Source: Clostridia bacterium | Lineage (GTDB): Bacteria; Bacillota; Clostridia; Clostridiales; Clostridiaceae | NCBI GenBank assembly: GCA_012523855.1 | Contig: JAAYTB010000159.1 | Coordinates: 1-64,000, forward strand | Direction: 5' to 3' | Length of the DNA: 64,000 nucleotides | Part shown: piece by piece, positions 18,573 to 27,428 of the stretch | Numbering within the stretch: the stretch's first letter is position 1 | How the letters are laid out: each line of letters opens with the position of its first letter | The notes under the pieces: generated by a model | Told to the model about the DNA's origin: nothing | Databases searched by the model: none | What the model saw: the letters and a program-made list of their open reading frames with translations, nothing else | Program-made: the position numbers and the translations under genes

Positions 18573-18583
18573 AATTATTTTAT

Positions 18584-19351
18584 ATGAAAAAAGAAGATTT
18601 TCTTAAGGAAATGCAGGGTGAAGAAGAAGCGGTAATATTAAAACTTTATAATAAATTAACTTTAGCTGAAAAGATCGGCAAGCCCATATATACTAATGAA
18701 TTTTATACGCCAGGTATATGGAGTAAATTGTTGAAAGTAACTTCAAGAATTCAATTGCAGGCTAGGGCTTATGGAGCTTTTGAAGAGGCAGAAAGACGAA
18801 TAATATCTTTTAATAGCCTAGATCAATGGACTATGCCTGTTAAACTTGTTTCAATACTGAATAAATCAAAGTTTCACAATCTTCAGCATAAAGATTATTT
18901 AGGGGCTCTAATGTCCTTAGGAATTAGGCGTGAAAAGATAGGTGACTTAATTGTACAAGATAGCCAGTGTTACTGTGCAGTTTGTGAGGATATAGTTGAA
19001 TACTTAATAAATAATTTAAATTATATTGGTCAATGTCCTTGCCAGGTTACAGAAATAACGGATTTAACAGACCTACCGGCATATAATTTTCAGGAGAAAC
19101 AAATTATATCCACTTCCTTAAGGGCTGATTGTATAGTGAGTTCTATTTGCGGTTTATCAAGAAGCAAGAGTGTGGATTTACTGAAATCCGGCAGGGTTTT
19201 AATAGATTACATTGAAGTTAAGGAAAAGGATTTTGAAATAACTTTACCAACGACTATTACAATAAGAGGTTATGGAAAGTACAAGGTTTTAGATGTTTTG
19301 GGAAACAGCAGCAGAGGAAGGCTTAAAATACGATTGAAAAAATTTGTTTAA
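18584..19351 (+). CDS. YlmH family S4-domain RNA-binding protein
   Basis: A 255-residue protein with an N-terminal domain containing GALMSLGIRREKIGDLIV and a C-terminal S4 domain (LRADCIVSSICGLSRSKSVDLL .. GRVLIDY) that binds structured RNA. It matches YlmH, conserved between yggT and divIVA; homologues have been tied to rescue of stalled large subunits. No AGGAGG precedes the ATG, only weak AT-rich sequence after the yggT stop, so coupling to yggT is likely. Confidence 0.93.
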   Translation: MKKEDFLKEMQGEEEAVILKLYNKLTLAEKIGKPIYTNEFYTPGIWSKLLKVTSRIQLQARAYGAFEEAERRIISFNSLDQWTMPVKLVSILNKSKFHNLQHKDYLGALMSLGIRREKIGDLIVQDSQCYCAVCEDIVEYLINNLNYIGQCPCQVTEITDLTDLPAYNFQEKQIISTSLRADCIVSSICGLSRSKSVDLLKSGRVLIDYIEVKEKDFEITLPTTITIRGYGKYKVLDVLGNSSRGRLKIRLKKFV

Positions 19352-19367
19352 TGCGGGGTGTGTACAA

Positions 19368-19973
19368 ATGAGATTAACAGCTATGGATATTAAGAATAAA
19401 GAGTTTAAAAGCTCCCTTAGAGGCTACAATGGTGAAGAAGTAGATGATTTTCTAGAGCAAGTGACAGAAGATTATGAAGCAATGTATAAAGAAAATTCTA
19501 CACTTAAGGAAAAAGTTTTAACATTAAAGGAAAAGCTTGAACATTACTCAAAGATAGAGACCACTATTCAAAATACTTTACTGCTAGCTCAAAACGCTGC
19601 AGATCAAGCTAAGGTCCTAGCTCAAAAGGAAGCGGAAATTATTATAAAAAATGCTAATGATACAGCCCAGAAGATAATAGACAAAGCTCATATGGATGTT
19701 ATGAAAATCAACGATGAATATGAAAATCTAAAGCAGGACTTTTTTAAGTTTAGAGCAAAGTATAGGAATTTCTTAAAGACTCAGTTAGAAACTTTTGAAG
19801 ACTTGGAAAAAGATTTTGTTAAAAATTACAATGTAATTACTACAAAGGAAGAAAGTAAAATTAATAATTCCTTTGAGGTAGACAAGGGCTTTGAGGCAAA
19901 GGAAATCGATGAAGAGGGACTAAATAGTGACGAGCTAAACGAGATAAAAAGATTTTTTGTAAAAGATAATTAG
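19368..19973 (+). CDS. divIVA: DivIVA domain protein
   Basis: A 201-residue coiled-coil protein. The N-terminal lipid-binding domain begins MRLTAMDIKNKEFKSSLRGY and has EEVDDFLEQVTEDYE; a long coiled coil spans residues 30-165. DivIVA senses negatively curved membrane and places division and sporulation factors at poles. ATG 19368 follows GGGGTG by about 8 bases. ileS, its neighbour in B. subtilis, is absent; an inverted repeat follows instead. Confidence 0.94.
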   Translation: MRLTAMDIKNKEFKSSLRGYNGEEVDDFLEQVTEDYEAMYKENSTLKEKVLTLKEKLEHYSKIETTIQNTLLLAQNAADQAKVLAQKEAEIIIKNANDTAQKIIDKAHMDVMKINDEYENLKQDFFKFRAKYRNFLKTQLETFEDLEKDFVKNYNVITTKEESKINNSFEVDKGFEAKEIDEEGLNSDELNEIKRFFVKDN

Positions 19974-19978
19974 TAGTA

Positions 19979-20040
19979 GCTAAATCTCACTCTCTATTAT
20001 AGATGAAAATTTCTATGTAAGTAAGGAGTGAGATTTATGT
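19979..20040 (+). terminator. Inverted repeat after divIVA, possible terminator
   Basis: AAATCTCACTC (19981-19991) pairs with GAGTGAGATTT (20026-20036) across a 34-base loop; a short T-rich stretch follows. It marks the likely end of the division operon, though the loop is long for a standard terminator. Confidence 0.5.
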
Positions 20041-20128
20041 TTTACATTACATAAAAATTCCTCTTGATGACAAAATAAATAGTATGGAATGAAAATTAAT
20101 ACTTTTATTTTGAAGGGGTGGAAGGATT

Positions 20129-20737
20129 ATGGATAAGAACAATCTAAACTACTATAAGGGAAAATTACTAGCAGAAAGGAAGAGCGCTGAAAAATTTTTA
20201 TTGCAATTACAGAATAATGGTATGACTCATGGGCTTTTCGAAAGTTCCGCTGAATTATCATTTTACGACAATCATCCTGCAGACTTAGCTAGTGAAATGG
20301 AAACTATGGAGAAGGGTAGGGCTTTTAGAGAGCACGAAGTTACTATAATAAAAAAGATAGATGATGCTTTAAAAAGTATAGAGGACGGCACTTATGGTAC
20401 CTGCAAAAGATGCAAAAAGAAAATACCAGAAGATAGATTAGAGTTTTTATCTTATGCTGAACATTGTGTAAAATGTCAAAATGAAATAAGTACTAGAGCT
20501 ATGAATAATGATAGTGCAAGACCTGTGGAAGAAGAGGTTCTAGGCTATCCTTTTGGCTATGGCTACAATGATCATAGTGATGAAATTGGATTTGATGCAG
20601 AAGATAGTTATCAAAGTGTTTCTAGATTTAATCGAATGGAAGCTTCTAATGAATACCATGAAGATGATGATGTTGACTATGTAGAACCTATAGAAAGAAT
20701 CAGTAATGAGCAGTATAGAAGACAGCTGCCTGATTAG
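20129..20737 (+). CDS. TraR/DksA-type zinc-finger protein, YteA-like
   Basis: A 202-residue protein. The N-terminal part resembles YteA (MDKNNLNYYKGKLLAERK, then DNHPADLASEMETMEKGR), followed by a DksA-type C4 zinc finger (CKRCKKKIPEDRLEFL .. EHCVKC, about residues 91-116). The C-terminal tail is acidic. The family is called a sporulation or transcription cofactor; DksA proteins act in the RNA polymerase secondary channel. GGGGTGG stands before the ATG. Binding to polymerase is inference. Confidence 0.87.
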   Translation: MDKNNLNYYKGKLLAERKSAEKFLLQLQNNGMTHGLFESSAELSFYDNHPADLASEMETMEKGRAFREHEVTIIKKIDDALKSIEDGTYGTCKRCKKKIPEDRLEFLSYAEHCVKCQNEISTRAMNNDSARPVEEEVLGYPFGYGYNDHSDEIGFDAEDSYQSVSRFNRMEASNEYHEDDDVDYVEPIERISNEQYRRQLPD

Positions 20738-20756
20738 TGCTTTAAGGGGGATGGAA

Positions 20757-21203
20757 ATGTATATTTTTATTATTATATTGGGTATAGTCATTGATAGAGT
20801 GACTAAGCTTTTGTCAATTAAACATTTAAAGGGGAAGGAAAGTATAACTGTTATTAAAGATTTTTTTTCTTTTGATTATGTTGAAAATGAAGGAGCAGCC
20901 TTTGGTATACTTCAAGGGAAACAATATATTTTAAGTGTAATTGCCGGAATAATGGTTATTGCCATGATTGTTTATTTAATAAAGTATAAGCCTAGTTCAA
21001 AGCTATTAAAACTAAGTTTAGCCCTGGTTATTAGTGGTGCTATCGGTAATTTAATAGATAGATTGTATTACAAATATGTAGTGGATTTTATATCTTTTCA
21101 CTATAAGGATGTCTATTATTTCCCAAACTTTAATGTGGCAGATATACTGGTAGTTGTAGGTACATTTTTATTGTCATTTTATATTATAAAGGATGTTGAC
21201 TAA
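20757..21203 (+). CDS. lspA: Lipoprotein signal peptidase LspA
   Basis: A 148-residue protein with four membrane segments that cuts prolipoprotein signal peptides. Catalytic aspartates lie in GNLIDRLYYKYVVDFISF and FNVADILV; the N-terminal VIDRVTK and VENEGAAFG motifs are also present. I chose ATG 20757, 6 bases after AAGGGGG (20744-20750); ATG 20751 touches the ribosome site. The stop overlaps the next ATG by one base. Confidence 0.97.
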   Translation: MYIFIIILGIVIDRVTKLLSIKHLKGKESITVIKDFFSFDYVENEGAAFGILQGKQYILSVIAGIMVIAMIVYLIKYKPSSKLLKLSLALVISGAIGNLIDRLYYKYVVDFISFHYKDVYYFPNFNVADILVVVGTFLLSFYIIKDVD

Positions 21204-22111
21204 TGGAAGAATTTACTTATCTAGTAGATGAAGAAAGCCAGGGAATGAGAATCGATAAATACCTTAGCCTAGTAATGGAAGATAGGTCTAGATCCTTTAT
21301 ACAGGGGCTTATTAATGATGGAAAAGTAACTGTAAATAATAAGAAGGTTAAGAGTAATCAAAAACTTAAGAAAAATGACCTAATTGAAGGGCTTATATGG
21401 GAGCTAGAAGAAGAAAAAGTAGAGGCTGAGAATATTCCTTTGGATATTTTATATGAAGATAGTGATATTATAGTGGTTAATAAGGCTCAAGGAATGGTGG
21501 TGCATCCTGCCGCTGGCAATACTAGTGGAACTTTAGTAAATGCACTATTATATCGTAGCAAGGAACTATCTAGAATTAATGGTGATATACGACCAGGTAT
21601 AGTGCATAGAATAGATAAAGATACTAGTGGCATATTAGTAGTTGCTAAAAATGATGATTCTCACATGAAATTGGCAGAACAATTAAAAGATCATTCTATG
21701 ACAAGAGTATATCTAGCATTAGTAGAGGGTGTAATAAAGAATGATAAGGGTACAGTAGATGCTAATTTGGGAAGACATCCAATAGATAGAAAGAAGATGG
21801 CTGTTGTTAAAGAGGGGAGAAGAGCTATAACTCATTATAAGGTTTTAGAGCGATTTGACAAATATACTCTAGTAGAATGCCGTTTAGAGACTGGAAGAAC
21901 CCATCAGATAAGAGTACACATGGCTCATATAGGCCATCCTGTAGTGGGGGATCCGGTTTATGGATACAAAAAACAAAGATTCAACTTGGAGGGTCAGTTA
22001 CTTCATGCAAAAATGCTAGGCTTTATACATCCTAGCACTGGAAAATACCTTGAGTTTCAAGAAGATTTGCCCTTATATTTTAAAAGGGTCTTAGAAATCT
22101 TGCGAAAATAG
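21203..22111 (+). CDS. RluD-family 23S rRNA pseudouridine synthase
   Basis: A 302-residue protein: N-terminal S4 domain (MRIDKYLSLVMEDRSRSFIQ), then the RluA-type catalytic domain with the active aspartate in PGIVHRIDKDTSGILVVAKN and the later TGRTHQIRVHMAHIGHPVVGD. It isomerises uridines in 23S rRNA; B. subtilis YlyB is the likely equivalent, next to lspA in the same order. Start codon shares one base with the lspA stop, so translation is coupled. Confidence 0.96.
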   Translation: MEEFTYLVDEESQGMRIDKYLSLVMEDRSRSFIQGLINDGKVTVNNKKVKSNQKLKKNDLIEGLIWELEEEKVEAENIPLDILYEDSDIIVVNKAQGMVVHPAAGNTSGTLVNALLYRSKELSRINGDIRPGIVHRIDKDTSGILVVAKNDDSHMKLAEQLKDHSMTRVYLALVEGVIKNDKGTVDANLGRHPIDRKKMAVVKEGRRAITHYKVLERFDKYTLVECRLETGRTHQIRVHMAHIGHPVVGDPVYGYKKQRFNLEGQLLHAKMLGFIHPSTGKYLEFQEDLPLYFKRVLEILRK

Positions 22112-22150
22112 ATGAAAAAGATAAAAAATTATGCTAAACTAGTGAAGAAA

Positions 22151-22192
22151 TTAAGAGATTCCTTTAAATGATCCAGAGAGGTCATAAGGCAG
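22151..22192 (+). promoter_or_regulatory. PyrR-binding anti-antiterminator in the pyr leader
   Basis: The leader contains TTCCTTTAAATGATCCAGAG followed by AGGTCATAAGG, which fits the known PyrR RNA-binding loop (TTTAA..NGTCCNGAGAGG). When UMP is high, PyrR binds this stem and lets the downstream terminator form. Confidence 0.9.
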
Positions 22193-22229
22193 ACATATTT
22201 TGCATTAGTGATAATACTACATACGTGCA

Positions 22230-22268
22230 TAGTACGCCTTACTGACATGATAAGGCATTTTTTAATGG
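22230..22268 (+). terminator. Attenuator terminator before pyrR
   Basis: GCCTTA (22236-22241) pairs with TAAGGC (22251-22256), followed by ATTTTTTTAA. Just upstream of the pyrR ribosome site, this is the terminator controlled by the PyrR-binding stem. Confidence 0.85.
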
Positions 22269-22280
22269 AAAAATTCATAA

Positions 22281-22835
<555 letters not shown>

Positions 22836-22889
22836 CTTAAGATATATCTTTTAAAGTAATCCACTGAGATTAAAAAGGAGGAATTATTA

Positions 22890-24173
22890 ATGAAAAATTT
22901 TGTTGACGTAGATGAAAGACTATCTATTTTAAAAACCCTACCTTTAAGTTTTCAGCACTTATTCGCTATGGTAGGTGCTACTATACTAGTGCCTAAGCTA
23001 ACAGGATTAGATCCAGCTATGGCCCTGTTTTCTAGTGGTATTGGAACTTTGATTTATATACTTTGTACTAAGGCTAAATTACCTGCCTATGTTGGTTCAT
23101 CCTTTGCCTTTATTGGGGCTATGACTGTGGCAACTGAAAACTATGGAATTAAAGGTATGTTATCTGGAATAATAGCTGCCGGCCTAGTGTATGTAATTGT
23201 AGCTCTTATAATAAAATTTGCAGGTACAGATTGGTTGGACAAGGCTCTACCACCAGTACTTATTGGTTCAGTTGTTATTGTAATAGGTTTATCATTGGCT
23301 GGAGTAGCAGCTGAATGGGCAGGACTCACTGCAGAGACAATAGATTATAAGGTTTTAACTGTAGCAGCTGTGACCTTACTAATAGGTGTTATTGGAACTA
23401 TGTACTTCAAAGGTTTTGCAGGTATTATACCTATTCTTATTGCAATGGTTTCAGGGTATGGATTAGCCTTAATTATAGGCATAGTTCCTGAGGCGCATAT
23501 AAAAGAGATTCTTGGGGCTAGTATAATTAGAATTCCTGAGTTTCAGTTTCCTGAATTTAATATTAGTGCAATGGTTATGATGGCACCAATTGCCTTCGTT
23601 ACTTTAGCAGAGCATATTGGTCATGTGTATGTAACTAATAATGTATGTGGAAAAGATTTCACAAAGGATCCTGGTCTTCATAGATCAATTCTTGGAGATG
23701 GTCTTGCTACCTTGTTTGCAGGTTTAGTTGGAGGGCCTCCAAATACTACTTATGGTGAAAATATTGGGGTAATGGCCATAACAAGGGTTTACTCTGTATG
23801 GGTAGTAGGTGGTGCAGCCATACTAGCAATTGTACTTTCCTTCATAGGACCTATAGCAATGGCAATTAAGCATATTCCTAATCCTGTTATGGGTGGTATA
23901 AGCATATTATTATTTGGAATAATAGCTTCCTCAGGTTTCAGAGTTTTTGTGGAAAACAAGATAGACTTTGGTAGAAAGAAGAATTTAATAATTGCTTCTG
24001 TTGTAATAATACTAGGAGTAAGTGGTGCCGCTCTTAAATTTGTTGTAAAAGGTGCAGTAGTATCGGTAAATGGAGTTGCTCTAGCAACAATAGTTGGAAT
24101 AATACTAAATCTGATTTTACCTGAAAAAAGTGCCACTGAAAAAGAAGAAAAATTAGAAGAAAGTAAGAATTAG
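22890..24173 (+). CDS. Uracil permease (NCS2/UraA family)
   Basis: A 427-residue transporter with about 12-14 hydrophobic segments. NCS2 marks are LPLSFQHLFAMVGATILVP near the start, the motif AFVTLAEHIGHVYVTNNVCG with the conserved glutamate, and PPNTTYGENIGVMAITRVYS with the second glutamate. It imports uracil by proton symport. Placed 54 bases after pyrR with AAAGGAGG, it shares the PyrR attenuator, as pyrP does in B. subtilis. A terminator follows. Confidence 0.95.
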   Translation: MKNFVDVDERLSILKTLPLSFQHLFAMVGATILVPKLTGLDPAMALFSSGIGTLIYILCTKAKLPAYVGSSFAFIGAMTVATENYGIKGMLSGIIAAGLVYVIVALIIKFAGTDWLDKALPPVLIGSVVIVIGLSLAGVAAEWAGLTAETIDYKVLTVAAVTLLIGVIGTMYFKGFAGIIPILIAMVSGYGLALIIGIVPEAHIKEILGASIIRIPEFQFPEFNISAMVMMAPIAFVTLAEHIGHVYVTNNVCGKDFTKDPGLHRSILGDGLATLFAGLVGGPPNTTYGENIGVMAITRVYSVWVVGGAAILAIVLSFIGPIAMAIKHIPNPVMGGISILLFGIIASSGFRVFVENKIDFGRKKNLIIASVVIILGVSGAALKFVVKGAVVSVNGVALATIVGIILNLILPEKSATEKEEKLEESKN

Positions 24174-24180
24174 AATCTAG

Positions 24181-24216
24181 GATGCTCCCCTCATAAAGGG
24201 GACATCTTTTTTATTT
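24181..24216 (+). terminator. Terminator after the uracil permease gene
   Basis: GATG..CCCCT (24181-24191) pairs with AGGGG..ATC (24197-24206), followed by TTTTTTATTTT. Confidence 0.9.
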
Positions 24217-24326
24217 TAAGAAAGTTCTTGTTGAATAATTGGATTATTAATGATAAAAATATATAGTAGACTAACTTTAGAGTTAGACTTTGGAACTAGG
24301 ATTATTTTTTATAAGGAGATAAATGA

Positions 24327-25451
24327 ATGAAATACGATTTAATAGCAACATCAACCTTTGGTATTGAAGCCATTACAGCAAGAGAGTTAAAAGACTTAGG
24401 TTATAAGGATATAAAAATTGAAAATGGTAGGGCAACTTTTAAAGGTGATGAAAAGGATATAGCAAGGACTAATATATGGCTTAGAACTGCAGACAGAGTT
24501 CTAATAAAGATGTCAGAATTTAAGGCTGAATCTTTTGAAGAACTATTTCAAGGGACAAAAGCTGTGAATTGGTGGAAGCTCATTCCTGAGAACGGCAAGA
24601 TGCATGTAACTGGAAAATCCATTAAATCTAAGCTTTTTAGTGTGCCTGACTGTCAATCTATAGTTAAAAAAGCAGTAGTAGAATCAATGAAGAGAAAATA
24701 TGGCAGAGAGATTTTTCCAGAGGACGGACCTGTATATAAAATTGAAGTAGGCATATTAAAAGACATAGTGACTCTTTCAGTAGATACTTCAGGACCGGGA
24801 TTACATAAAAGAGGCTATAGGGAAAGTGCAGGAGAAGCTCCTTTAAAAGAAACCTTAGCTGCAGCTCTAGTCCTTATAAGTAAGTGGACCCCAGACAGGC
24901 TCTTATATGATCCTTTTTGCGGTTCCGGCACTATACCTGTAGAAGCAGCAATGATTGGGAAGAATATAGCTCCAGGTTTAAGAAGGAACTTTGTCAGCGA
25001 AGAATGGCCTAGTATGAATAAGAGTATATGGAAAAGTGCTAGAAAAGAGGCTGAAAATGCTAAAAATGACTAGGAGTTTGTAATATATGGTTCTGACAAG
25101 GATGGAAAAATCTTAAAGACTGCAAGACAAAATGCCATAAAAGCAGGTGTGGAAAGTTTTACTAACTTTCAAAAGCTACCTCTAGAGGAATTTAGCTCCC
25201 GGAAGAAATATGCTTACATTATAACTAATCCACCTTATGGTGAAAGATTAGGAGAGGAAAAAGAGGTAAGAAAACTTTATGAAATTTTAGGTAACCTATA
25301 TAAAAACCATTCAGATTGGTCTTTCTTTGTCTTAACATCATATTATGAATTTGAAAAATGTTTTAGAAGAAAGGCAGATAAGAATAGAAAACTATATAAT
25401 GGTAGACTTTTATGCTACTATTATCAATACATAAATAATGAAAAAAAATAA
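24327..25451 (+). pseudogene. THUMP-domain rRNA methyltransferase (RlmL N-domain/YpsC type), broken by in-frame TAG
   Basis: The frame encodes a 374-codon class I RNA methyltransferase: THUMP domain (about 50-165), SAM motif YDPFCGSGTIPVEAAMIG near 195-212, catalytic motif ITNPPYGERLGEE near 300, and the C-terminal DKNRKLYNG. A single TAG at 25071-25073 interrupts it between AENAKND and EFVIYGSD. Both halves stay in the same frame and are otherwise intact, so this is one nonsense change. TAG is a normal stop elsewhere in the window, so read-through is unlikely. The first half alone has SAM-binding residues but lacks NPPY. A recent loss or a base error are both possible. Confidence 0.85.
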
Positions 25452-25476
25452 AGAAGCAGTGCTTCTTTATTTTTTC
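25447..25476. terminator. Bidirectional terminator between convergent genes
   Basis: AAAGAAGC (25449-25456) pairs with GCTTCTTT (25460-25467); an A-run precedes and a T-run follows, serving both the methyltransferase and rqcH directions. Confidence 0.85.
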
Positions 25477-25494
25477 ATTATACTCTAAATATAT

Positions 25495-27237
25495 TTATAC
25501 CTTTTTTAAGTCTATGTCATAAGGATCTACATAGATAGTTTTATTGGTGCTATATATTACCATACCTGGCTTAGCTCCAGATGGCTTCTTTACATTTTTT
25601 ACATCTGTATAATCTACAGGTACTTTAGTTGAATCTTTAGCTTTGCTGTAATAGGCGGCTAAAATTGCAGCTTCCTCCAAGGTTTTATCTGTTATATTGT
25701 TATTGTTTTTTATTATAACATGGGAACCTGGAATGTTTTTTGTATGCATCCAGATGTCTTTTTTATCTGCAAATTTTAGGGTTAAATAATCATTTTGAAT
25801 ATTATTTTTACCTACATAAATGTCATTGCCGTCTGTTGATTGAAAGTGTAAGGGCTTGGATTGACTTCCCTTCCTTTTAGTAGGATTTTTTTTGAACTTT
25901 ATATATCCAGTCTCTACCAATTCCCTTCTAATATCTTCTATCTCATCGTAGCTGTCACAATTTAAAATATTAGTAAGCACTGACTGAAGATAGTCTAGTT
26001 CAGCTTCATTTTTTTCTAATTGCTCTAAGGCTGCTTCTTCTGTCTTTTTTAATTTATTATACTTTTTAAAATAATATTGAATGTTCTCTGAAGGAGTATT
26101 GTTTTCTTTTAGAGCTATGGTAACATATTCTTCATTTTCTGAATAATAGTTATAGACCTTAACTTCTTTATCTCCTTTATTAATGGAGTAGATATTAGCA
26201 GTTAACAATTCTCCATAGAGTTGATACTTATCTTTTTTACTACAGTCTACTAGTGATTTTTTTAGTATATTACTCTTTTTTTTGCATCTATCAATATTGT
26301 TATTAATAAGCTTTTGAAGATCTGAACTTTTCTGATTTAATCTATCTTGCTTATCCTTGATATAATAAAAATCATCTAATAGTTTGCTAGCACTATTGTA
26401 TTTAGTTTTTTCATAGTCCTTCATAGTTGCTAGATTTAAGCAATAGAAGTCTTTGTAATTACCTTTGCTATCTTTGTAGATGGTAAAGGCAAAGTTATTA
26501 TTAGTAATAGATTGAAAGAATTTTTTTGAAAATATTAAAAGTTCTTTTAAGGCATTTCCTTTATCAAGTTTATTGTTAACTTGAAAGAGAGATACAATTT
26601 CTTTTGATAACAAGGGGCTTACTCCTGTGAATATTTTACTTAAAATATTACTGCTTAATATGGAGTCAGGAGAATCAATCTTTATATTAGTTTCTTCGGA
26701 AAAATCAAAGGGATTTAATTTCTTCGATTCTGGTGGAAACTTATAATTAATTCCTGGATAAATGGAACGGTATGAGTTTATATTTGGAGTAATATGCTTA
26801 ATGCTATCCATTACAATATTATCCCTTTTTCTAATTAAGGTAATATTACTATGACGGCCCATTATTTCTATTATTAAAGTGTATATACTATCGAAGCCCA
26901 TTTCATCTCTACTTTCAAAATCTAGGCAAAGGATTCTATCACAATCCTTTTGTTCAAGCTTAACTAATTTAGCTCCAATCAAGTATTTTCTTAAAAGCAT
27001 GCAAAACATAGGAGGTTGCATGGGATTAGCTTTACTTCTTTCTGTAAGATGAATTCTAGGATAATTAGAGCTAGCACTAATTAAAAGTTTAATGTTCCTA
27101 TTGTCCTTTCTAATTGTTAATATAATTTCATCTTTTTCAGGCTGATTAACCTTATCTACTTTTCCCTTTAATATATTATCTTTAAGCTCTAAGGACAAAG
27201 AGTGCAAAAATATACCGTCTAAAGCCACGTACATCAT
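25495..27237 (-). CDS. rqcH: NFACT family protein RqcH (fibronectin-binding A-like)
   Basis: A protein of about 580 residues. The N-terminal NFACT-N domain begins YVALDGIFLHSL and has KVDKVNQPEKDEI; coiled coils lie near 300-430. The C-terminal NFACT-R domain has GKNNIQNDYLTLKFADKK, IWMHTKNIPGSHVIIKN and KPGMVIYSTNKTIYV. RqcH recruits tRNA-Ala to stalled large subunits and adds C-terminal alanine tails in ribosome quality control. The start is unsure: AGGAAGG is followed by ATG at 27237, ATG at 27234 and GTG at 27228. A TTG at 27255 lies before the ribosome site and is rejected. Confidence 0.93.
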   Translation of the reverse strand: MMYVALDGIFLHSLSLELKDNILKGKVDKVNQPEKDEIILTIRKDNRNIKLLISASSNYPRIHLTERSKANPMQPPMFCMLLRKYLIGAKLVKLEQKDCDRILCLDFESRDEMGFDSIYTLIIEIMGRHSNITLIRKRDNIVMDSIKHITPNINSYRSIYPGINYKFPPESKKLNPFDFSEETNIKIDSPDSILSSNILSKIFTGVSPLLSKEIVSLFQVNNKLDKGNALKELLIFSKKFFQSITNNNFAFTIYKDSKGNYKDFYCLNLATMKDYEKTKYNSASKLLDDFYYIKDKQDRLNQKSSDLQKLINNNIDRCKKKSNILKKSLVDCSKKDKYQLYGELLTANIYSINKGDKEVKVYNYYSENEEYVTIALKENNTPSENIQYYFKKYNKLKKTEEAALEQLEKNEAELDYLQSVLTNILNCDSYDEIEDIRRELVETGYIKFKKNPTKRKGSQSKPLHFQSTDGNDIYVGKNNIQNDYLTLKFADKKDIWMHTKNIPGSHVIIKNNNNITDKTLEEAAILAAYYSKAKDSTKVPVDYTDVKNVKKPSGAKPGMVIYSTNKTIYVDPYDIDLKKV

Positions 27238-27295
27238 TCCTTCCTGTGGTGACAAATTATATGTATAAATTTTTTTAAATCTACGACATGCTTTA

Positions 27296-27325
27296 ATGTT
27301 ATGATAAAAAAAATACTATTGTCAA
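27296..27325 (-). promoter_or_regulatory. Sigma-A promoter for rqcH
   Basis: On the minus strand TTGACA (27325-27320) is followed after 18 bases by TAACAT (27301-27296), about 60 bases before the start codon region. Confidence 0.6.
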
Positions 27326-27428
27326 GTGTATAAGATATAAGATTTTTTTTAGTGTATGTTTAAAATCACATAAAGTGTCAATAATTAAATTAGATGTTTT
27401 TGCAAAGTACATTTTGAGGTGAAATTTA

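Noticed and set aside
23789-24136. 115-codon minus-strand frame inside the uracil permease gene
   Set aside because: It mirrors a hydrophobic-helix coding strand and has no ribosome site or family features.
25071-25073. Pyrrolysine or other recoding of the TAG
   Set aside because: TAG ends many normal genes here and no downstream recoding signal is visible; a nonsense change or sequencing error is simpler.
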